This document shows positions 26,373 through 37,025 of a stretch of DNA of 64,000 nucleotides, piece by piece. The stretch is from Bacteroidales bacterium (lineage in GTDB: Bacteria > Bacteroidota > Bacteroidia > Bacteroidales > Marinilabiliaceae): NCBI GenBank assembly GCA_003249255.1, contig QKJP01000029.1:1-64000 (forward strand), given 5' to 3'. The notes below the pieces were generated by a model that was given only the letters and a program-made list of their open reading frames with translations, made no database searches and was not told the origin of the DNA. The position numbers were made by a program, and so were the translations under genes. How positions within the stretch are numbered: position 1 is the first letter of the stretch; the number at the start of each line of letters is the position of its first letter.

Positions 26373-29300
26373 ATGAAACACATCTTAGTATCATTATTCA
26401 TGTTTTTTGCATTTGCAGGTGTAAATGCACAGCTTCTTTCAAAGCCGCTTCGGGTTGGATTAACTTCCCCGGTTGAATTAGACTACGCGGTCAAAGGCTC
26501 TTTAATAAAAAAGCTAATTGTAGCCGTAAATCTTGAAGGAGATTATGCCAACCTTAGTTTATATGCTAACGAGCAATTGTTGGTAGATAATGTTGATGTG
26601 CCAAGTGCAGGTGATCACATTTTAAATTTATTGGTAAAGTTTAGGGCTAATGAAGCTATAAAGCTAAAGTTAGTAGCAATGAATAATGACCTTGTTATTA
26701 AAGATATTAAACTGGAGGATGTTACTGATATAGAATATCCAATCTTTAAAGATATTTCTGAAAAAGCCGGATTAGATCGTGTCAACTCCATTAAATATGG
26801 TGGCCCATGTGTGGCAGATTTAGATCAGGATGGAGATTATGACTTCATTGTTATTAATCATAATGCCGAAACCAATAAATTGTATTGGAATAACGGAGAT
26901 GGAACTGTAACAAAGCATAATCAGAATTTATCGCGTTGGTTTATGCAGGATTTGCATGGCGCTTCATGTGCTGATTATGATGGTGATGGCGATTTGGATA
27001 TCATGCAAACCAAAGGTGGTGGAAATGGTAAGGCTCCATCCTTACCTGATTTTTACCGTAACGATAATGGAAAACTTACATTGGTCACTTTAGATGCCGG
27101 AATTACTGTTGGTGCTCGTGGTCGAGGAGCCAAGTGGTCTGATATGGATAAAGATGGCGATTTAGATTTGATGCTAGTCAATGCCAAAGGTATTAATGGA
27201 GAAACGCCACAGCATAATTTTTACCGTAACAATGGTGATGGAACTTTTGATACCATTCGAGTTGCAGGTATCGAAAATGCAGATGCACAACGCGCATTAA
27301 TAACTGATCTTAATAATGATAACATTGATGATTTAGTCATGTATGATCCTACCAATACAATTTGGTTGGGTAATGGTGATTTTACCTTTACAAATATTAC
27401 CGATCGCTTGCCGGAAGGATTTATGGACATCAATCGCATGATGGGAGTAACTGATATAGATATTGATAACGATGGTGATTTAGATCTTTATTATGCCAGA
27501 GGTAATGCCTTTGGAGTTGGCGTAAAACCATCTTTTGATTTCTGTCCGGTACACATGCGTATGGATATTAAAATCAGGAATAAAGGAAGTTTTGAATTGG
27601 CTTTAGAGTCTGAAAAAGATATCGATTTACATGATTATGATTTTACCGGTCGTAATGGATTTAAGGGTGAAGAGTTTCCAATTTATTTAGGGCAGAAAAA
27701 GGTAACTAGTTTCTTGAATAAAGGCGGTCGTATGCTAATTTCACAGGCTGATGCCAATGGGTGGCCAAAGGATATTTCGGGTAACGGAATTTATTTCGGA
27801 CATATTGGTGATGGCAATTGGCGATCAGCAGTTGTCATCAATGGAGATATATTTTGGAACGTTGGGTTTTCATTAATTGGTATCAAGAATGCCACACCAG
27901 AGTTTATCCGATTGAACAAAAATCCTAAAGATGTTTTGTTAAGAAATGATGGAGGTACTTTTGTAGATGTTTCGGATGAGTGGAATATTCCTACAGGTGG
28001 AAATCATTCGGGAGTTGCTGTTGGAGATTTTAATAACGATGGTTGGAATGATTTATTTATTCATCGTTATGGGCAAATCCGATCAAAAGATTCTGATCTG
28101 ATGTTGATTAATAATGGTAAAGGAAGTTTTGAGACCATTACCGCTCATGGTGCCAACGATATGGAAGATAAAGGCAATGGTGACATGGGGCAGGTGTTCG
28201 ATTTTGATTTGGATGGCGATGTAGACATGCTCAACGGAAGCGAAGAAAACGGTATGTGGTACCTCTACGAAAACCAATACTCAGCCCATAATAATTATGC
28301 TTTGGTAAAAGTTGGTTATGCCCCGGAATCTAAAATGGATGCAATTTCAGCCACTGTGGTATTAGAAACGCCAAGTAAAATTTACCGCAAGCGAGTTGGT
28401 TCATCCGGTGAGATTTTCTCTCAAAGCTTATTAAATATTGTGCACTTCGGTTTAGGTGAAGATGAGGAGATTAAAAAAATAACCGTTGAATGGCGCAATG
28501 GTGAGAAAGTGATTATCACAGATAAGAAAGCCAACCGTGTTTTTGATACCGACAATGTTGATCCAACATCAATCACATTTATTGATGCAGAGTCTGAAGT
28601 TCGAAAAGGAACAAAAATTCAGCTTAGTGCACAGATTCTACCAATTAATGCTAATCAGGAATTAGTATGGACTTCTTCCGACGAAAATGTGTTAAAAGTT
28701 GATCAGAATGGAATTGTAACCGCTGTTGGTAAAGCTGGAAAAAGTGCTATTGTAACCGCTAAATCTAAGCTAAATGAGGTTGTAGCCAATGTCAAGCTAA
28801 AGGTTGTAAAGAATTATAAAATTGATGTGAATAAAATTGATCTTTCAGCTGAAAAGAACATGGTATATACCAATCATCAACTTCAACTAATCGCAACCGT
28901 ATTGCCAAAGTATGCTGATAATCAATCGGTAGTTTGGAGTAGTAGTGATGCTGCCATTGCAACTGTGAATGAAAGTGGGGTAGTCACTGGTATGGCGGCC
29001 GGCAATGTTGTTATAACAGCCGTTTCTCAGGATAATAAAACTATTGTTGGAAGTTTCAACTTAAATGTGCAGGCTTATGTTGAGCCGGGGATCTTTATTC
29101 AGGATTCAATAAAGTTTACCACTCAGGAATTTGCCATTGGAGATACCATGGAAGTAGTTGTGAATTATTCTGCAGGATCAGGAAATGTAGTAGCGGCTCA
29201 AGATCTGGGAGGGGTTAAAATATGGTTTCGCCAGATGAATAACCGTTGGATGGCATCGGGAAATTACGATTGTATTGTAGATGCAGATGCTTTAGGAAAA

Positions 29301-29465
29301 GAGTCAGGTGTAACAAAAGCTTATGTAACCATTGATGAGCTAACACCTTCTGCGGAGTTACCTGAAGGTTATTTATATTACCTATATGTTGGTATGGCAT
29401 CGAGTAATGGTAATATTTACACCAAAGAGTTTTATCCAATTAAGATAGTTGCCAAGAAGAAGTAA
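26373..29465 (+). CDS. Secreted FG-GAP/ASPIC-UnbV protein with two BIG2 domains
   Basis: 1030 residues. Signal peptide (~1-20, ending VNAQ), many Asp-rich FG-GAP/VCBS calcium-type repeats (DLDQDGDYDF, DYDGDGDLDI, DMDKDGDLDL, DIDNDGDLDL, DFNNDGWNDL) forming a propeller to ~650, an ASPIC/UnbV domain (~655-730, AISATVVLE... TVEWRNGEK), then two BIG2 domains (~740-815 and ~825-905: VVWSSSDAAIATVNESGVVT) and a beta-rich C-terminus. There is no T9SS tail. It likely binds glycans or cell-surface partners; there is no catalytic motif. It has its own promoter and terminator. Confidence 0.88.
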   Translation: MKHILVSLFMFFAFAGVNAQLLSKPLRVGLTSPVELDYAVKGSLIKKLIVAVNLEGDYANLSLYANEQLLVDNVDVPSAGDHILNLLVKFRANEAIKLKLVAMNNDLVIKDIKLEDVTDIEYPIFKDISEKAGLDRVNSIKYGGPCVADLDQDGDYDFIVINHNAETNKLYWNNGDGTVTKHNQNLSRWFMQDLHGASCADYDGDGDLDIMQTKGGGNGKAPSLPDFYRNDNGKLTLVTLDAGITVGARGRGAKWSDMDKDGDLDLMLVNAKGINGETPQHNFYRNNGDGTFDTIRVAGIENADAQRALITDLNNDNIDDLVMYDPTNTIWLGNGDFTFTNITDRLPEGFMDINRMMGVTDIDIDNDGDLDLYYARGNAFGVGVKPSFDFCPVHMRMDIKIRNKGSFELALESEKDIDLHDYDFTGRNGFKGEEFPIYLGQKKVTSFLNKGGRMLISQADANGWPKDISGNGIYFGHIGDGNWRSAVVINGDIFWNVGFSLIGIKNATPEFIRLNKNPKDVLLRNDGGTFVDVSDEWNIPTGGNHSGVAVGDFNNDGWNDLFIHRYGQIRSKDSDLMLINNGKGSFETITAHGANDMEDKGNGDMGQVFDFDLDGDVDMLNGSEENGMWYLYENQYSAHNNYALVKVGYAPESKMDAISATVVLETPSKIYRKRVGSSGEIFSQSLLNIVHFGLGEDEEIKKITVEWRNGEKVIITDKKANRVFDTDNVDPTSITFIDAESEVRKGTKIQLSAQILPINANQELVWTSSDENVLKVDQNGIVTAVGKAGKSAIVTAKSKLNEVVANVKLKVVKNYKIDVNKIDLSAEKNMVYTNHQLQLIATVLPKYADNQSVVWSSSDAAIATVNESGVVTGMAAGNVVITAVSQDNKTIVGSFNLNVQAYVEPGIFIQDSIKFTTQEFAIGDTMEVVVNYSAGSGNVVAAQDLGGVKIWFRQMNNRWMASGNYDCIVDADALGKESGVTKAYVTIDELTPSAELPEGYLYYLYVGMASSNGNIYTKEFYPIKIVAKKK

Positions 29466-29488
29466 GAAGTGATAAAGAAATGATAGAA

Positions 29489-29526
29489 AGCATCAGGATA
29501 ATTGATTGATCCTGATGCTTTTTTTG
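29489..29526 (+). terminator. Terminator of FG-GAP gene
   Basis: AAGCATCAGGAT and ATCCTGATGCTT pair around TAATTGATTG-type loop sequence and run into seven T, 24 bp after the stop codon. Confidence 0.9.
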
Positions 29527-29895
29527 TTGATGTTATTGATGTTTAACTTTAATTTTGTGGCATGGAGAAAGGTAAGAAGTGGATACGAAATCTTGGAGGA
29601 GTGATTCGGATATCGCCCACTTTGGGGCTTTTTTAGATTTATGCAGAAATGTATGTACTTATCTACTGACCTCAAAAAGATTATTTAAAAAAGTTGCTGG
29701 TATTAATAATTGCGGATGTTGGTTGTTGATCATGAACAGGAAGTGTTTGATTTGCACTACGCCTTAATATAATGGGCTTGAACCACGCTGATTTCATAGT
29801 CATTTGGGTTATTTGCAGTGGATGTTGCCTAAAACATTAGTCAAGTATTCATGATCTATGGATTTAATTGAGTATATTCAGAATAAAAACCAACT
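29527..29895. other. Intergenic region with dispersed repeat
   Basis: No gene is recognised. It contains the second copy of the 70-bp repeat (29610-29679) and a partial ATAATTGCGGA element (~29706). The last ~100 bp is the likely promoter of the next gene. Confidence 0.5.
29610..29679. repeat. 70-bp dispersed repeat, copy 2
   Basis: Inverted copy of 14271-14340, about 66 of 70 identical. The ATATCGCCCACTTTGGGGC start includes a small CCCAC/GGGGC-type stem and a T-run, so it might also work as a weak terminator. Confidence 0.8.
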
Positions 29896-30354
29896 ATGAC
29901 CTTGAGAAAAAAATCAGCTTACTACCTCTTAATAGGACTCTCTATTCTTTTAACTGTGGTTTATTTAGCGGGACAAACTTTAAGTATGATAGATTGCGAA
30001 TTGGCAACCTCATTTGGCCTTAATGAACCCAAAGAGCAATTAACGAAGTTGGGATTAGCATTAAACAAAGAATTTGGTTTTGCGGATGTTTTTGTATACC
30101 TCCCTCTGCTCATTGTAGGTATCATTTTTTTAATTAAAAAAAGTACCATGGGATTTTTTGCAATGTGTGCAGCCATGGCTATTACAATTTATTGGCCGGT
30201 GGTTAGTATGTCAACTTTGTTTTATGCCAAAGGAGCTCCCGGTTTTACCTTTGATGATTTCTTATCGTATTCGATTTTTCTATCGATTATCGCGTTTTTT
30301 GGTTTATGGGGCTTCGTGTTTTTATATCGAAATCGGAAGTATTGGATGGGATAG
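29896..30354 (+). CDS. Small membrane protein, unknown
   Basis: 152 residues with four predicted membrane helices (about 9-30, 59-77, 83-103 and 121-143) and short basic ends, ending YRNRKYWMG. I recognise no family motif. The DxxxYLP...FLIKK layout suggests a compact integral membrane protein of unknown role. It is monocistronic and convergent with the RNA methyltransferase gene. Confidence 0.65.
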   Translation: MTLRKKSAYYLLIGLSILLTVVYLAGQTLSMIDCELATSFGLNEPKEQLTKLGLALNKEFGFADVFVYLPLLIVGIIFLIKKSTMGFFAMCAAMAITIYWPVVSMSTLFYAKGAPGFTFDDFLSYSIFLSIIAFFGLWGFVFLYRNRKYWMG

Positions 30355-30383
30355 TATCCCAATCACTCACCACTGATTTAGTG

Positions 30384-30905
30384 TTAATCGGTAAAGTGGT
30401 CACTCCACCATTTGAATAAACAAACGGCAGCTGCATGGCTTACATTCATGCTTTGTATACTTCCCGGCATGGGGATGTATACGAATTGCGTACATAGGTT
30501 TATTATTTCAGGCGTTATTCCAAGTTTTTCATTACCCAATACTAAAGCCATATTTTGAGGTAGGGGTTGGGCATATACACTGGTGGCTCCCTGGTGGGTT
30601 TCTAATCCTATTAAGGAGTAATCTTTAGGGATGTGCATTTGAAATTCATCAACATTTGTCCAAACTATTTCTAGATGATTATAAGCTGCCCCTGCAGTCT
30701 TTTTAACTTTAGTTGTTCGAAATTGTTGGTCAACTAAATTAATAATCTTCTTTGCCCCAATATTAGCTCCAAGGCGAACGATACTGCCAATGTTTTCCGG
30801 TGTGTTAAAATGATCTGTGATAAGGATTGGTTTAAACTCTTCGGGTACAGGAGTTTGTTGGTGTTGCTCAAAGAATTGTTGGGAATGTGTATTGGGTTTG
30901 TTCAT
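30384..30905 (-). CDS. TrmH/SpoU-family RNA 2'-O-methyltransferase
   Basis: 173 residues: a single SPOUT domain without the N-terminal substrate-binding domain. The three SpoU motifs are present: NTPENIGSIVRLGANIGAKK, ALVLGNEKLGI and IPMPGSIQSMNVSHAAAV, which form the knotted AdoMet site. It should 2'-O-methylate a tRNA or rRNA ribose; the short size resembles TrmL/TrmH-like enzymes, but the target is not readable. It is downstream of the tRNA CCA-adding gene on the same strand, about 200 bp apart with a repeat between. Confidence 0.88.
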   Translation of the reverse strand: MNKPNTHSQQFFEQHQQTPVPEEFKPILITDHFNTPENIGSIVRLGANIGAKKIINLVDQQFRTTKVKKTAGAAYNHLEIVWTNVDEFQMHIPKDYSLIGLETHQGATSVYAQPLPQNMALVLGNEKLGITPEIINLCTQFVYIPMPGSIQSMNVSHAAAVCLFKWWSDHFTD

Positions 30906-30950
30906 TATTAACAGATCTGGAATTGGATATTGATGAGGTAATTTTGCTTG

Positions 30951-31034
30951 CGCCCCTTCAGGGCTTGATTTGCAAATTGTTTTAACCTAGGGCTGCACCC
31001 TAGGCTATTGATGTCGCACCTTTGGTGCTTTTTT
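30951..31034. repeat. Triple-hairpin dispersed element, copy A
   Basis: Three consecutive hairpins: CGCCCCTTCAGGGC (30951-30964), CCTAGGGCTGCACCCTAGG (30986-31004) and GCACCTTTGGTGC (31016-31028) followed by TTTTTT. The same order and spacing occur at 49512-49597 and, inverted, at 44507-44584. The last hairpin plus T-run may also act as a terminator. Confidence 0.75.
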
Positions 31035-31103
31035 ATAAGAACGGAAGTATGTATGACGTTGTTCAATATGATTTGTACATCATTAATAATTAACCATTAT
31101 TCA

Positions 31104-32549
31104 TTATTCATTATTATTTAGAGTAAGCCCCATTTCTTTTCCAAGCTTCAGCATGTACTCAAAGGCCGGTTCATATTCATTCGGGATTTTTCCATCGAGA
31201 ATTGCATCTTTAATGGCTGTTTTAATATCACCAATGGCTTTGCAAGGATCAAGTTTAAATGTTTCAATGATTAATTCGCCGGAAATAGGAGGTTGGAAGT
31301 TACGAACCCGGTCTTTTTCTTCTATCTCTTTCAGCTTTTGTCGAACTAATTTAAAGTTGCGCATGTAGCGTTTTACTTTATCTTCGTTTTTCGAAGTAAT
31401 ATCAGCTTCGCAAAGTGTCATTAAATCATCAATGTCGTCACCTGCTTCAAAGAGAAGACGGCGAACAGCAGAGTCTGTTACGATTTCCTGGCTGAGTACA
31501 ATTGGCCGCATGTGTAATCCAACCATTTTTTGAACGAATTTTAGTTTTTCATTCATCGGTAGTTTCATGCGTCGAAAAATACCCGGTATCATTTTCTCGC
31601 CAATAAAGTTGTGGTTGTGGAAAGTCCATCCTTGACCTTTTTCGAATTTCTTGGTGCGTGGCTTGGCAATGTCATGCAAAATGGCAGACCAACGAAGCCA
31701 TAAATTATCGGTGTTGGGCACAATCCTGTCGAGTACTTCTAGGGTGTGGTAAAAATTGTCTTTGTGAGCACGACCGTTAACTTTATCCACACCTTTCATT
31801 TCTTGTAATTCGGGGAAGATAATGTTTAGCAATCCTGTTTTATCCAATAGCTTAAAGCCAATGGATGGTTTTGCTGCCAGTACAATTTTATTTAGTTCGT
31901 CGGCAATGCGCTCTCCACTTACAATTTCGATGCGGTCTTTGTTGTTGATGATGCCTTCAAAAGTTTTTTCTTCAATTTTAAAACCTAGTTGAGTGGCAAA
32001 GCGTATTGCTCTCATCATTCGAAGTGGGTCATCAGAGAAAGTTACATCAGGATCCATAGGAGTGCGGATGGTCTGAGTTTCTAAATCTGCCATTCCACCA
32101 AATGGATCGAGTAAATCACCAAAATTTTCTTTTTTCAAACTAAGAGCGAGTGCATTGATGGTAAAGTCGCGCCTGTTCTGGTCATCTTCTAAGGTGCCAT
32201 TTTCTACAATGGGTTTACGAGAATCACGTTGATACGATTCTTTTCGGGCACCAACAAATTCAACTTCCAAATCGCGGTAGCGTAACATGGCCGTGCCAAA
32301 GTTTTTAAAGACGTTTAATCTGAGGTTTCCTAATTTGATCGCCACCTTTTCGGCTAATTCAATGCCGCTTCCAATAACAACTACATCGATGTCTTTAGAA
32401 GGTCGTTTTAAAAACAAATCTCTTACAAATCCTCCAATCACGTAGGCTTCTAAATTATCTTCACTGCAAATGTCGCTAATGGTTTTAAAAACGATGTGGT
32501 CTAAATGTTTTTTCATTCCCGTGTAAACTTCTGGTGTATTTTGCTGCAA
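31104..32549 (-). CDS. cca: CCA tRNA nucleotidyltransferase with HD domain
   Basis: Up to 481 residues; Met12 (32516, [10 protein letters not shown]) is an alternative start. The class II nucleotidyltransferase head carries [14 protein letters not shown] and the metal pair in [18 protein letters not shown] and the [19 protein letters not shown] helix follow. A HD phosphohydrolase domain (~260-370, [11 protein letters not shown]) sits in the C-terminal half, as in most Bacteroidota homologues. It adds or repairs the 3' CCA of tRNAs; poly(A) polymerase activity is possible for related enzymes but less likely. Confidence 0.92.
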   Translation of the reverse strand: MQQNTPEVYTGMKKHLDHIVFKTISDICSEDNLEAYVIGGFVRDLFLKRPSKDIDVVVIGSGIELAEKVAIKLGNLRLNVFKNFGTAMLRYRDLEVEFVGARKESYQRDSRKPIVENGTLEDDQNRRDFTINALALSLKKENFGDLLDPFGGMADLETQTIRTPMDPDVTFSDDPLRMMRAIRFATQLGFKIEEKTFEGIINNKDRIEIVSGERIADELNKIVLAAKPSIGFKLLDKTGLLNIIFPELQEMKGVDKVNGRAHKDNFYHTLEVLDRIVPNTDNLWLRWSAILHDIAKPRTKKFEKGQGWTFHNHNFIGEKMIPGIFRRMKLPMNEKLKFVQKMVGLHMRPIVLSQEIVTDSAVRRLLFEAGDDIDDLMTLCEADITSKNEDKVKRYMRNFKLVRQKLKEIEEKDRVRNFQPPISGELIIETFKLDPCKAIGDIKTAIKDAILDGKIPNEYEPAFEYMLKLGKEMGLTLNNNE

Positions 32550-32706
32550 AATTAGCTAAATTTTAATGTTTTGTCAGGTTAATCTGGCTTAAAGGCGTTA
32601 ATGCTAAACATTGATTCTGTCAGTTTGTTTTAATTTTAGGATCTAAATAGCGAGAATTAACTGTCTAATTGGCAGTTTTTGTAAGAGAAATCATTTGGCA
32701 CAAAAG

Positions 32707-32738
32707 TTGACATCTAAATATCTAAATATGTAACTTTA
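32707..32738 (+). promoter_or_regulatory. Promoter of thioredoxin gene
   Basis: TTG (32707-32709), 21 bp, TAACTTTA (32731-32738); transcription would start about 45 bp upstream of the ATG at 32789. Confidence 0.6.
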
Positions 32739-32788
32739 AGTTTATAGGATTGTATAACAGAGTATCAAACTCATAAAATAGAAAAACT

Positions 32789-33148
32789 ATGGTAGAGCAT
32801 TTAACGAACACCTCTTTCAAGGAAAAAGTGTTTAACTACGAAGCAAATAAGGAATGGAAATTTGAAGGTGATAAGCCTTGTATTATAGATTTTTATGCCG
32901 ATTGGTGTGGGCCTTGTAAAATGGTAGCGCCTGTATTGGAAGAATTAGCCAAAGAGTACGCAGGCAAAATTGATATTTATAAAGTAGATACTGAAAAAGA
33001 ACGTGAGCTATCTGGCGTATTTGGAATTCAGAGTATTCCTTCATTATTATTCGTACCTAAAGGTGCTCAGCCTCAAATGGCTCAAGGCGCATTACCAAAA
33101 GATTCATTTGAGCGTGCCTTTAAAGAAGTATTAGGGGTGGAGAAATAA
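32789..33148 (+). CDS. trxA: Thioredoxin (cytosolic)
   Basis: 119 residues with the redox site WCGPCK (Cys40, Cys43) after FYADW and the cis-Pro loop GIQSIPSL. No signal peptide: cytosolic disulfide reductase. An N-terminal extension (residues 1-25, FKEKVFNYEANKEW) precedes the usual fold and is shared with the lipoprotein paralog 211 bp downstream, showing that the pair arose by duplication. Confidence 0.93.
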   Translation: MVEHLTNTSFKEKVFNYEANKEWKFEGDKPCIIDFYADWCGPCKMVAPVLEELAKEYAGKIDIYKVDTEKERELSGVFGIQSIPSLLFVPKGAQPQMAQGALPKDSFERAFKEVLGVEK

Positions 33149-33358
33149 TGAATAATTTTGTATTAGGTATCTACACAATTGTTCTCTATTATTTATACAT
33201 TATTCATTTTCTTTGTAAGGAATCACATCTTCTTGCGACAAAACAGTTAGAAAATGTATCTTTCATTTCTTTTTTTCGTTATGGAAGTCAGAAGGGGAAA
33301 GATTTTTTGTTAGAGTGGAAACATTCAATATTTTTGTTGGATTCAAATCAGATTAAAA

Positions 33359-33841
33359 ATGAAGAAATTACTTATAGTATTAGGATTTGCAGGATTCTTT
33401 TTTTCAACTGTTTCTTGTGCAAATAATGGTGAAGCGAAAGCGGTTGAGGAAAATTCAGCCGCAGTTGAAGCTAACCCGGAAGGCGTGATACACCTTACAA
33501 AAGAAACCTTCAAGCAACAGGTTTTTGATTACGAAAAAAATCAACAATGGGCTTATGCCGGAAAAGTTCCTGCTATTTTAGATTTTTATGCCGATTGGTG
33601 CGGGCCATGTAAAATGTTGTCGCCGGTATTAGAAAAAATGCAAAAGGAGTATGGTGGTAAAATTCAGGTGTTTAAAGTAAATACAGATAAGGAAAAAGAA
33701 TTAGCGGCTACTTTTGGGATTCGCAGTTTGCCAACCGTTGTATTTATTCCGGTAGACGGTGAACCGCAAGCTGTTATGGGCTTCAGACCTCAGGAGGAAA
33801 TGGAAAAAATGGTGACAGAAGTGCTTAAGGTTCAGAAGTAA
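33359..33841 (+). CDS. Thioredoxin-fold lipoprotein
   Basis: 160 residues with an SPII signal (lipobox TVSC, Cys20), a short linker, then a thioredoxin domain with FYADWCGPCK and cis-Pro GIRSLPTV. The domain, including the FDYEKNQQW lead-in, is clearly paralogous to the upstream cytosolic thioredoxin, so the pair is a duplication with one copy retargeted to the envelope. It probably keeps a periplasmic or outer-membrane partner reduced. The electron donor (a DsbD/CcdA-type protein) is not in the window. Confidence 0.88.
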   Translation: MKKLLIVLGFAGFFFSTVSCANNGEAKAVEENSAAVEANPEGVIHLTKETFKQQVFDYEKNQQWAYAGKVPAILDFYADWCGPCKMLSPVLEKMQKEYGGKIQVFKVNTDKEKELAATFGIRSLPTVVFIPVDGEPQAVMGFRPQEEMEKMVTEVLKVQK

Positions 33842-33856
33842 ATAGATAATATCATT

Positions 33857-34180
33857 ATGACACCTGATAAGATTAAAATATTAAAAGATTTAAAGCGAGA
33901 TTTGCAAAATAACCTGCATGGTAATATAAAGGAGCTTGTGTTGTTTGGGTCTCAATTAAAGGATGAAACAACTTTTGAATCAGATTATGATGTTTTGATC
34001 ATTGTGAAGGGTGAAAAAGATTGGAAATTAGAACGTGAAATATCAGATGTTTGCTATGGTATTGATCTAAGGTATAATATAATTACAGATGCTCATGTTC
34101 TTGCAGAATCTGAATTGGAATCTCCAAGAGGACAGCAGCCTGTGTTTGTTAATGCCATTAAGCAGGGTTATCACGTATGA
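33857..34180 (+). CDS. MNT-type nucleotidyltransferase (antitoxin)
   Basis: 107 residues, minimal nucleotidyltransferase fold: LVLFGSQLKDETTFESDYDVLIIV has the GS and the D-x-D metal pair (DYD). In MNT/HEPN toxin-antitoxin pairs this protein modifies (adenylylates) and silences the HEPN RNase. The stop overlaps the HEPN start in an ATGA (34177-34180), so the two are translationally coupled. The HEPN partner here is broken, leaving this as an orphan antitoxin. Confidence 0.88.
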   Translation: MTPDKIKILKDLKRDLQNNLHGNIKELVLFGSQLKDETTFESDYDVLIIVKGEKDWKLEREISDVCYGIDLRYNIITDAHVLAESELESPRGQQPVFVNAIKQGYHV

Positions 34181-34640
34181 TAAACGAACAGGATCGAACA
34201 TCATTAATTGAATATCGTTTTGTACAGGCCAAAGAAACTATTGATTTGGTGAGGTTTTTAATCGAGTCGGGACGATTTGCTGTAGCTGTAAATCGCATTT
34301 ATTATGGAATGTATTATGCAGTTACTTCGTTGCGATAAAAAATCGATTTGAAACATCTAAGCATGCACAACTTATTGGATGGTTTAATAAGGAGTTTATA
34401 GCAAAGGGTATCGTTGAAGTTCGATATGGAAAGATGTTACGAAATGCTTTTCAGATTAGAACTAAGGGAGATTATGATGCCTTTGTGGAGTTTAAATGTG
34501 ATGAAGTTGAATTGATGTTTCAAGAAATGATATTGTTTATTGATGAGATAGGAGAAATCTTAAAAAATAATTTTGCTCAAAACACAAGCCGAAGATCAAT
34601 TCTTCGGCTTTTTTATTTCTCTTTTCCGATTTTCCGTTAA
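34177..34640 (+). pseudogene. Frameshifted HEPN toxin gene
   Basis: The first frame (34177-34338) encodes a HEPN start (RTSLIEYRFVQAKETIDLVRFLI...NRIYYGMYYAVTSL) and stops at TAA 34336. The -1 frame continues the domain immediately (AIKNRFETSKHAQLIGWFNKEF...). A single lost base near 34332 (TTG GCG to TTG CG) explains it. The second frame then reads past the natural end (a TAA is present in another frame at 34568) into the terminator. The toxin is therefore truncated to about 53 residues. A sequencing or assembly error in a single base is the main alternative. Confidence 0.85.
34587..34615 (+). terminator. Terminator after MNT/HEPN pair
   Basis: AGCCGAAGA/TCTTCGGCT stem, loop TCAAT-like, followed by TTTTTTA. 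It isolates the toxin-antitoxin unit from the thiamin operon. Confidence 0.88.
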
Positions 34641-34645
34641 CTTTG
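34638..34645 (+). promoter_or_regulatory. TAACTTTG -7 box of thiamin operon
   Basis: A consensus -7 element placed 11 bp before the predicted riboswitch, so transcription begins at or just before its first helix. Confidence 0.65.
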
Positions 34646-34655
34646 ACATGGAAAA

Positions 34656-34735
34656 ATTTTGGGGGTGCCTAAAACATACAGGCTGAGATCATACCCTTTG
34701 AACCTGAAACAGGTAATGCTGCACAGGGAAGAAGT
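34656..34735 (+). ncRNA. TPP riboswitch (THI element)
   Basis: The conserved THI-box sequence is present: GGGGGTGCC (34661-34669), the pyrimidine-sensing CTGAGATCATACCCTTTG-type loop (34683-34700), AACCTGA, AACAGGTAATGCTGC and the closing CAGGGAA. It sits between the -7 box and thiS, so TPP binding should repress the thiS-thiH operon. No intrinsic terminator hairpin with a T-run is obvious before thiS (34787), so control of translation start or a weak terminator is likely. Confidence 0.97.
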
Positions 34736-34786
34736 TTGATGGAATAACTGCCTCTTTTTATTTTGTAACACTCAAAGAGTAATATT

Positions 34787-34990
34787 ATGGTCGTATTTGT
34801 TAACGGACAGGAAGAGTCTGTTGAAGTAAATGCAAACATCCAGACTTTGTTGGCTAAAATTGGTCAGGAGGGAAAAGGAGGAATTGCTGTAGCTATTAAT
34901 GAAGTTGTAGTGCCAAAAGGAGAGTGGGGTTCTGCTCAACTTCAAGAAAATGATAAAGTGTTAATCATTAAAGCCAGCCAGGGTGGTTGA
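34787..34990 (+). CDS. thiS: Sulfur carrier protein ThiS
   Basis: 67 residues, ubiquitin-like fold, ending in the required Gly-Gly (KASQGG). The C-terminus is adenylated and thiocarboxylated to carry the sulfur for the thiazole ring. It is the first gene after the TPP riboswitch. The adenylating partner ThiF is not found in the rest of the operon. Confidence 0.92.
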   Translation: MVVFVNGQEESVEVNANIQTLLAKIGQEGKGGIAVAINEVVVPKGEWGSAQLQENDKVLIIKASQGG

Positions 34991-34997
34991 TAATTAA

Positions 34998-36857
<1,860 letters not shown>

Positions 36858-36874
36858 TGATGTGTAAATGAATC

Positions 36875-36936
36875 AATGTGCAAATGTGCTGATGATAGAG
36901 CTTAATGCTGTGGACTTCCCACGATAATTATCGTGG
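36875..36936. repeat. Gap repeat and perfect palindrome
   Basis: The 168-bp gap between thiC and the next gene holds an AATGTGCAAATGTGCTGATG string (36875-36894) and the perfect palindrome CCACGATAATTATCGTGG (36919-36936). Palindromes of this NNCGATANNTATCG kind recur (40133-40148). Function unknown; it is not followed by a T-run. Confidence 0.6.
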
Positions 36937-37025
36937 CTGAGGTTTTCAGATTTTAATGATTTATCAAGAAAAACAAAATAGAGCCTGAGATTTTAGCTAT
37001 TTTTAATAGAACAAAAATATACTTT

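Noticed and set aside
26130-26381. 83-codon minus-strand frame before the FG-GAP gene
   Set aside because: It lies over the promoter of the FG-GAP gene and has no recognisable domain.
33148-33426. 92-codon frame between the thioredoxins
   Set aside because: It starts in intergenic DNA and overlaps the lipoprotein thioredoxin in another frame; no domain or signal is recognisable.
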